Of a stretch of 64,000 nucleotides of DNA, positions 57,931 to 64,000 are shown piece after piece. The DNA comes from Collybia mongolica. Lineage: Eukaryota > Basidiomycota > Agaricomycetes > Agaricales > Clitocybaceae. The DNA is taken from the NCBI GenBank assembly GCA_013420905.1, contig JAAXNY010000005.1:3720001-3784000 (forward strand), given 5' to 3'. Each line of letters starts with the position of its first letter. The stretch's first letter is position 1. Position numbers and translations under genes: made by a program. The notes beneath the pieces are model-generated. The model saw only the letters and a list, made by a program, of their open reading frames with translations. It did not search any database and had not been told where the DNA came from.

Positions 57931-58247
57931 TCCACCGTAACAGTCACTAGCCATTACATATTAGAAATGGATACCACTGGTCTACTACTCTTAGTATCCT
58001 TTGTTGAAATCTAGATATGATACTCTCAGTCGCGTATAGTGGAACGACTAACTTCTATTAACACCATACCTAGATATGATACTCTAAGTATATCCTAGGT
58101 TAGTGATAATGTAAGAAATGCTTAGAAGATGTTGCACATACCTCAGTCGCGTATAGTGGAACGACTGAGGTTAGAACAACATCTGTTGGGGGAATATGGG
58201 ATGTGTGTTATGTAAGGTTGTACGGATTACGTGGTGGCATTCCGACA
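57931..58247 (-). repeat. Probable LTR segment of the copia element
   Basis: On the minus strand, a purine-rich GAGGAGGAG tract is followed by TGTCGG, the usual polypurine tract plus TG start of an LTR, downstream of the RNase H stop codon. The LTR would continue past the hAT insertion to below 53283. Its far end is not located. Confidence 0.5.
58141..58170. repeat. Hairpin-forming inverted repeat in the copia 3' region
   Basis: CCTCAGTCG and CGACTGAGG flank 12 bases. A diverged second copy of the unit (CAGTCGCGTATAGTGGAACGACT) lies at about 58029-58051. Confidence 0.8.
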
Positions 58248-58310
58248 CTCCTCCTCACCACGAGAAGAGGTGTCATGGGCTAGAGAACTCCTCCTCGCAC
58301 GGACAACCTA

Positions 58311-59458
58311 TCAAAGGCCCATAAGAGCCTGGAATCTTAGGAAAGCGGGACGGGGAAGAGGTTTAGTGAAAGCATCGGCAAGATTGTTGTGTGACGGCAC
58401 GCGTACAATCGAGACAGTGTTGTCTTCAACGTGTTCACGGATAAAGTGGTAACGTACGTCAATGTGTTTGCTGCGAGCATGGTTTGTTGGATCATTAGCT
58501 AAAACAATGGCACCATTATTGTCACAGTGGAGTGGGGTCGGTAATGAGCCCAAGAGACCAATCTCCTGGAGAAGTTGTCGAAGCTAAAGGCTTTCACGGC
58601 AAGTTTTGTTAGAAAGAGAAAGACCAAAGAAAAGAGAAGTTCCAGAAGTGTCCAGACGAAGCACCAGAATGACCACAACAGTTGTATTTGCAACAGTCAT
58701 CCTAAGTCTAGTCAAGGTGTCTCGGTGATGTGGCATTGAGCACGTGAGACAAGAAGTCATGTGATACTAAATCTAACAAGTTTCGCTGACGGCAATGTAT
58801 TCCGCTTCTGTAGAGGAAATGGAGACAGTCTTCTGCTTGCGTGCACACCGAGAGAACAGTGCCCCTCCAAGAGAGAAGCAGTATCCCATGCTGGATTGAC
58901 ATGTATCTGGACAGTCGCCATGTGACGAGTCCGAGAAACCGACAAGGGCAATGTTGGGGTTACCCCCTAGTACAAGGGACAGCTCATGAGAGCCCTTTAG
59001 ATAACAAACGACCCGAATTGCAGCAGTCCAGTGGGAGCGGCAATAACAATCAAGGAACTGAGTGAGTTTGGAGATGGCATAGGTGATGTCAGGCCAAGAT
59101 CCGATTGCCAGATACATAAGGGATCCCACCAAGGAACGACAGGGCAATGATGCAAGATCTGCCTGCGTTTCAGGAGACAGAACTTCGTTAGGGGGAGGGC
59201 GGCGAAGCTTGGCATTTTCATCCATGGGGGTGCTGACAGGATCGGCGTCAGACTGACCGAATTGTGCGACAATGCGGTCGATGAGAGCAGTCTGTGAAAG
59301 CGAGACAGTACAATTCGCGCGATCTCTTGCAATGGCAATACCGACACAAAATGTTGCTTTGCTGAGGTCAGATATTGCCCATAGAGTGTGGAGCTGTTGT
59401 TTGAATAAGTTGATTTCAGCCGCAGAGCTCCCAGCAACCAAGAAATCATCAACGTGTA
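58311..59458 (-). pseudogene. Ty1/copia polyprotein remnant: end of reverse transcriptase and RNase H
   Basis: Begins at the catalytic motif VHVDDFLVAG, where the upstream part has been cut off by the Tc1/mariner-like sequence. It continues through DADPVSTPMDENAKL, LVGSLMYLAIGSWPDITYAISKLTQFLD and CYLKGSHELSL, then SDSSHGDCPDTCQSSMGYCF and RKQKTVSISSTEAEYIAVSET. Here a ~170-bp insertion interrupts it. Beyond the insertion the frame resumes with a TAG where a Trp codon would be expected before LRQLLQEIGLLGS, then PLHCDNNGAIVLANDP, HARSKHIDVRYHFIREHVE and NLADAFTKPL. The order is that of copia elements. It lacks gag, protease, integrase and most of the RT, so it is dead. Confidence 0.88.
58607..58777. 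mobile_element. Short non-coding insertion (MITE-like) in the copia RNase H
   Basis: About 170 bp starting GTTAGAAAG and ending AAATCTAAC (imperfect inverted ends GTTAGA/TCTAAC). It is flanked by a 7-bp direct repeat CAAGTTT at 58600-58606 and 58777-58783. Removing it rejoins the RNase H reading. No coding content. Confidence 0.65.
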
Positions 59459-59740
59459 CAGTGGCTCAAAAAACTGCCCCAATGTTTGTACATTTTTGAA
59501 AGATCAATATGGTATGAAGTGCTGACATAAGCAGGGGACCTGGGGTAATTATGTAAGATACTATGACATCGTGGCTTTCCAATGGACCCTGGATCATGTG
59601 ATTTGGATCAAAACCCATTAAGCTATAGGCCAAACAAAATGATTACTCATTGGGGCAGTTTTTTGACCCTCTATTAATTTTCTATCTAATACTTTGTATG
59701 ACCACCTTTTGCCTTTATAACTGCTTGTATCCGCTGAAAG
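59459..59740 (-). mobile_element. 3' end of a Tc1/mariner-like element with transposase C-terminus remnant
   Basis: The outer end CAGTGGCTCAAAAAACTGCCCC follows a TA dinucleotide. An inverted copy of the same word (GGGGCAGTTTTTTGACC) lies at 59651-59667, giving paired repeats. Just inside, on the minus strand, about 18 codons read FQRIQAVIKAKGGHTKY then stop (59688-59686). That matches the typical C-terminus of Tc1-type transposases. The rest of the transposase is missing. It cut the copia element at its VDD motif. Confidence 0.7.
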
Positions 59741-61401
59741 GGGGCTCCTGGGCTATAAGTGCGCTGATGCTATGAAATGTAATCTCTCTCACACACACAC
59801 CAAACCTAACAATCAACACACGAACAGTAGGAATCGCCTGTTTTGAGTTCGGGTTCAAGTGCTTAGAAGCACTAAGCTTTGAATAGTACTAGCCAAAGCC
59901 CTTTCCAATGATCTCTCGACGGGTTCGATTTTAGACAAAAGCTTCAACACAGGTTCAAAAACCTGCTAGGTATATTTATAATATCTCTCGATCCAATAGA
60001 CTGAGTACCAAGTGTACGTTCAATTATTAGTGATCCCAAGCGGATCTATAAGTCCAAGCGACTTATCAAACAATACAGTGCCAAGTGCACTAAGGCCAAG
60101 TGCCTAGTAATTCCAACGGACAATACGGTACTAAGTTCCAAGTGAACTAAGTTTCTTTAATTCTGTGGTTCTCCAATCAATTCCAATCAAGACACGTTGA
60201 AGCAATCTGATCCTTAATTCGGGCACGCAATAGTGTTTTAACAAATGTGATTTGTATACTCTATAGTCGCGCGAAGTGGGGGCAAGATTCCTTGCCTTAG
60301 CGCTACTCATCTACAGTCTATTTATAATGTACAAACTAAATATCATATGGAATTGTAAATTTTACACGGAACCGCGCTCCCGCGCGCCAAGAATCTGTAT
60401 TCAATACTGACGCGTCTACTACAACTTGGCGCGCGCGCCATGCGTGCCAATTATGTCGTTTACTGGTTACTTATCAAATATTGAAAGAGCTGGCTAAACT
60501 CTTATCAAGTCCCGACCGCGCGCTCTGTTATTTAAAACAGCGCGGCACTGTCGTTTACTCCTCCTGATTGTCCTGGTTGCTATTCACGGTGTCCCGTCAC
60601 TTCCAGTAGTTAACACCAAGTACCCCTGACTAGGATCGGGTTGTGCAAGTCCCGAATTTACAATTACTTCTCCTATTAATGATGATCCCCGGACTAATGA
60701 TATCATACTACAACGGTTACTTATGAACTAAGACACCGAGGTTGTAACCGGGCATGGTGAATAGGACTAATAATAGGCCGTACTCATAGTCCTCTGTACT
60801 GATAGTGTATTATCCATTAGACTAGTTCACTCTGATTAGCCGTCTCGGAGCTCGACTCTAATCCTTTATTACTGCTTACTTGGTTATTAGAAATGACACT
60901 AATAGCCTTACTTGTTGACTTTATAAGTGCAAACAATTTCGGGCCCTATCATCTCCCCCATACCACAAATGTAGACTGTCCTCAGTCTCTCTTTGCCGGC
61001 AGGTTGGTCCAATACTTCGGGTCTGCACGCGTCTAATCTTTTAGTACAATGTTACAATGGTTCCGCTTTTAGACAGGTAGGCGCGCGATGTTGGGATCGA
61101 GCCCAGAGGTTTACTTCCCATCAGGATCGTGACAGTTATATACGTCTCCTGAGAGAGTACTTGACATTTGGACATCGCTTTACAGATATTTCAGTCATCT
61201 GGACATTTTTCTCGTTATGTTTCTGACACTTCAGCAAGAGATCGGTACTCCTGTTTGTTCTTTAGAGCTTCGCAATGCAGGGTTGTGCGTTTTAAAAAGC
61301 TCGCGTCCTTGCTAAGTTTTAGACAATTTGGACTTTATAGCCCATTTCTAAATCTCTTTGCTATCTGCATCGCTCAAACGCTCCAACCTTTTCAAACAGA
61401 A
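59741..61401. other. AT-rich repeat-like DNA upstream of the zinc-cluster gene
   Basis: No gene recognised. It holds a cluster of CCAAGYG words (about 59995-60150) and several GCGCGC patches (60360-60560) in otherwise AT-rich DNA. It looks like non-coding transposon sequence (LTR or leader), but no matching second LTR is visible in the window. Confidence 0.45.
59995..60150. repeat. Cluster of CCAAGYG words
   Basis: The word CCAAG(T/C)G recurs at least six times in about 150 bp (CCAAGTGTAC, CCAAGCGGAT, CCAAGCGACT, CCAAGTGCAC, CCAAGTGCCT, CCAAGTGAAC). Spacing is irregular, so it is not a strict tandem repeat. Confidence 0.55.
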
Positions 61402-63351
61402 ATGTCTTCCACTTCTACTTCCGCCATGGCTCGTGCTCTGCGCTCGCCTTCCGCGCTGTCTCTCTCGCTCTCTGCCGCGATTCTACCGACTGAGGGCCGT
61501 TCCCCCACTATGGTCTATGTGGACCAGCCGGTCCCCTCATTTTCCGACCTCCTTGAAGATGCCGAGGGCGATGTCTTTGTCGCCATGGAGCAAGGGTGGA
61601 TTATTATGGCGGAGGAACTCGCGCCCCGTATGGACCATCAGGGCCCCCTTGACCTCGACGAGTTGATTGACTTCGTCGATCACTGCTCCATGCTCATCGT
61701 ACGCCCATCTTTTACTTATTAAAACCTTTTACTTATTTACTGGTCTCAGGATGCCATCACTGGCGTGGTCCGTGGCGCGCGTTTTTCGCTGCCATATCCG
61801 GCTATTCTCCTCCTGCGCGCGCTTCACCTTCAAGTGATGCGCATCCCAGTCGACGCGCGCGAGGCTTCGTGGTCTTCCTGGCGCACGGTCATATCGACTG
61901 ACCTGGGCCACAATTCCATTCTTCTGGTAAGTGACTTGTTTACTTCTTTACTCTGCCTGCCCTTGTCAAGCTGACTACCTTTTACTTTAGGGCCAGGCTC
62001 CCACTGTGGAGCAAGTCCTGGACCAGGTGGGGTCGCGCTTCGAGCGCGACAATGGTGAAAGTATCTTTCAGGATACTTTCCTCGTCCCTCCTCGCATGGT
62101 TGGCGCACCGCGCCGTTACCATCAGTACCGGGACAGTTGGTCCGCCGCGCCCTTGCCGGCGCGCTCCCCGGTCTTGGTACCCGCGGTTCGTTTATTACTG
62201 CTTTTTATTACTTTTCTTCGGTAGTTGACTTATTTTAATAGCCCCTCAAGCGGAAGCGTACAGCTGGGTCCAAGGGCAAAGGCCGTGCGGTTCCCCAGGT
62301 ATATCCTTTACTTTACGAGTTTCACATTATTGCTGACTTGATTTCAAAATTCTAGTCCGACATGTCGCGCGCCCAGGGGACTGGCAGTGCTTCCGCGCCG
62401 CGTCCCTCGGAAGCAGGCCCGGTATGTCTCTTTTCTCTCTTGAAGTCATTTACTTTTACTCATCTTTATCTCCTTAGTCCTCTGGGCAGCCGCTGGTGAG
62501 GGTTGAAGTCCCTGAACTTCGGCTCTTCGATGATGAGATCGCCCGCCAGTTGGCTCAAGAGGGGTTCGCGGAGTTGTTGCCTCCCGCGGCCCCTTCTCCT
62601 CGTCGGTCGCGTAAGACCACTCGCTCTAGGGATAGGGCACAGGCGACACGCCGCAAGCACGCGCTGGTTCCCAACCGGGAGCTGACGCCGCTACAGTCCC
62701 CTATTACCTCCCTGCTGGCTGACCTTGCGCCGCGGCGCTCTTCCGTATGTTTATTACTACTTTATTTCTTGTTACTGATCATTTTTACTAGGTGGGCTAT
62801 CCTTGCACAATGTGCACCACCCGCGGCGACATTGAGTGCACCTTCAACGGTTGGGGTAAACCGTGCGTGGAATGCGCCACCGCCAAGAAGGGGAAGTGCA
62901 GCTTCAGCCTCACTCCCCAGAAGCGCGCTAGGCTCCGTGAGGATCTGGGGCCCATGCTTGGTGCGGGCATTTCTAGTAAGCCATCTTCTTTCCGTCTTTT
63001 TGTTTACTACTGATTTTACTTATTCTACTAGCGGTTGCTGAAGCCTATGCTCAGCTCGGCGACGCGGACACCCTTGCCGCGGAGGTCATTCAGGCCGCTA
63101 ACCGCGCGCTTGAAATGCGCGACTCCTTGTTGGCGCGCATAGTTGGCACCATTGGTAGGTTGTACGAGGAGGAAGGCCTGGAGGGCCTTCAAAACCTCTT
63201 GCTGACTACGCCAGCCACGGAGAGCGCCCTCCTCTTCTACGCGGACTTCCAGAATCTCCCTTGGCCGCCCTTGGAAGAAGAAGTAGAGGTTGATGACAGT
63301 TCTTCGTCGTCAAGATCTTCTGCGTCCGTGCCTGACAGCGAGGAGGAGTAG
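61402..63351 (+). CDS. Unrecognised protein with internal six-cysteine zinc cluster, probably transposon-associated
   Basis: Eight exons with matching phases: 61402..61698, 61750..61926, 61991..62185, 62242..62298, 62356..62421, 62478..62744, 62792..62975 and 63032..63351; 520 aa. N-terminal part: Ser/Ala-rich start, then VPSFSDLLEDAEGDVFVAMEQGW and ARFSLPYPAILLLRALHLQVM. Middle: basic (PLKRKRTAGSKGKGR; RRSRKTTRSRDRAQATRRKH). Then a cluster C-X2-C-X7-C-X8-C-X2-C-X7-C, close to the fungal Zn(II)2Cys6 pattern, encoded wholly in exon 7. C-terminal helices (TLAAEVIQAANRALEMRDSLLARIVGTIGRLYEEEG) lead to an acidic tail. Exons are GC-rich, introns very T-rich with TTTACT words. Function unknown; its setting next to transposons suggests a mobile-element accessory protein. 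Confidence 0.65.
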
Positions 63352-64000
63352 CCGCGCCGCGCCCCCCCCCCCACCTACGTTTTCTTTCTATATGTGTTTT
63401 CCCGGGCCCTAGTGCCCTTACATATCACTTATTCCCCCGCCTTTCGTTGGGCTTCAATTTTATTAATTGAAGTCCAACACTTTGTCTTACATACAGTCCC
63501 TCGGACTATAAACAATGCTATTGATTTGGCTGTGGTTCTATTGTCTTCATAAGAAAGCTTCCGCCCTTGCCCCGGCTACTTAAGTTATAAATAGTACGGT
63601 TTAATTCTGGTGCAATTCTCTCGATCATTAAAAACCGTGGCGCGATCACTGACTTTTTATAGACAATCTATTTCAATCCTTGTAACCTTGGTAGGTTTTT
63701 CCAATTCGATTTTGCTTATACCCATCTCCCCCTCAACACTGATAACAACTGTCCCAGTTGTCATGCGGACACTGCCGCGCTCCACATGAATTTTTACGGA
63801 GCTCCTTTTTTTTTAATTGGGCCCAGCATTTCAATTAGGCACTGGTGTCTCGGACCTGTTCAGTTGAAATGTATAGATTTTTCTGGGGATAGAACGCGCG
63901 CAACGAATGAGAGACTGGGTAGCACTTCTCTAGTCGTAGAGGTATAAAAAGGGCACTGGCTGTGCTTTTTGTCCCAAGACATCGCCCAACTCTATTATAC
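63352..64000. other. Intergenic, promoter of a gene beyond the window
   Basis: AT-rich DNA with a TATA box at 63953-63960 near the end; no gene inside the window. Confidence 0.45.
63953..63960 (+). promoter_or_regulatory. TATA box of a gene starting beyond the window
   Basis: TATAAAAA followed by GGGCACTGG, 40 bp before the window end. Confidence 0.45.

Overview
The window comes from a filamentous basidiomycete, almost certainly a mushroom-forming agaricomycete. Genes are densely packed on both strands and broken by many introns of about 47-78 bp with GT..AG ends (one is GC..AG). Coding products include a Cdc14-type septation protein, an F-box/LRR-like protein, a fused molybdenum cofactor protein and fungal complex I subunits, all of fungal type. 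Several real genes are made of exons too short to stand out as open frames. I rebuilt these by hand: BUD31, NDUFA1, NDUFA8, NDUFAF3, the lipoate ligase and the N-terminus of an HVA22-like gene.

Layout. 1-1.5 kb: 3' end of the Cdc14-like gene and COA3. 1.9-10.2 kb: three tandem copies of an equal-length (379 aa) secreted two-repeat beta-sandwich protein, all on the minus strand with the same 19-nt first exon and the same TATA box, plus two decayed leftovers of further copies. 11.1-14.8 kb: a gephyrin/CnxE-like fusion (MogA domain, His-rich linker, MoeA domain) followed by a separate intact duplicate of its MogA domain. 15-24 kb: a coiled-coil protein, the acyltransferase SLC1, a GDPD phosphodiesterase and two Ser/Pro-rich unknowns. 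24-26 kb: an F-box pseudogene. 26-33 kb: a KHA1-type K+/H+ antiporter, BUD31 and an HVA22/REEP-like protein with a long tail. 34-40 kb: an unknown Ser-rich protein and two tandem coiled-coil paralogues. 40.3-45 kb: a mitochondrial neighbourhood (NDUFA1, lipoate-protein ligase, NDUFA8, a small acidic-tailed protein, NDUFAF3). 45.3-52.7 kb: a probable nucleolar Utp8/NOL11-like protein, an arrestin-like protein and a polytopic membrane protein.

53-60 kb is a nest of transposons. The 3' part of a Ty1/copia element carries an apparently intact 4.6-kb hAT element (perfect 8-bp target duplication, 10-bp terminal inverted repeats, multi-exon transposase) in what is probably its LTR. A short inverted-repeat insertion lies in its RNase H region, and the end of a Tc1/mariner-like element cuts it off at the reverse transcriptase VDD motif. 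61.4-63.4 kb holds an eight-exon GC-rich gene encoding a protein with an internal six-cysteine zinc cluster, set in AT-rich repeat-like sequence. The window ends at a TATA box for a gene that starts outside it.

Functionally, the respiratory-chain assembly theme recurs: COA3 for complex IV; NDUFA1, NDUFA8 and NDUFAF3 for complex I; and lipoylation of 2-oxoacid dehydrogenases. Most of the rest is housekeeping genes interleaved with lineage-specific, duplicated or mobile DNA.
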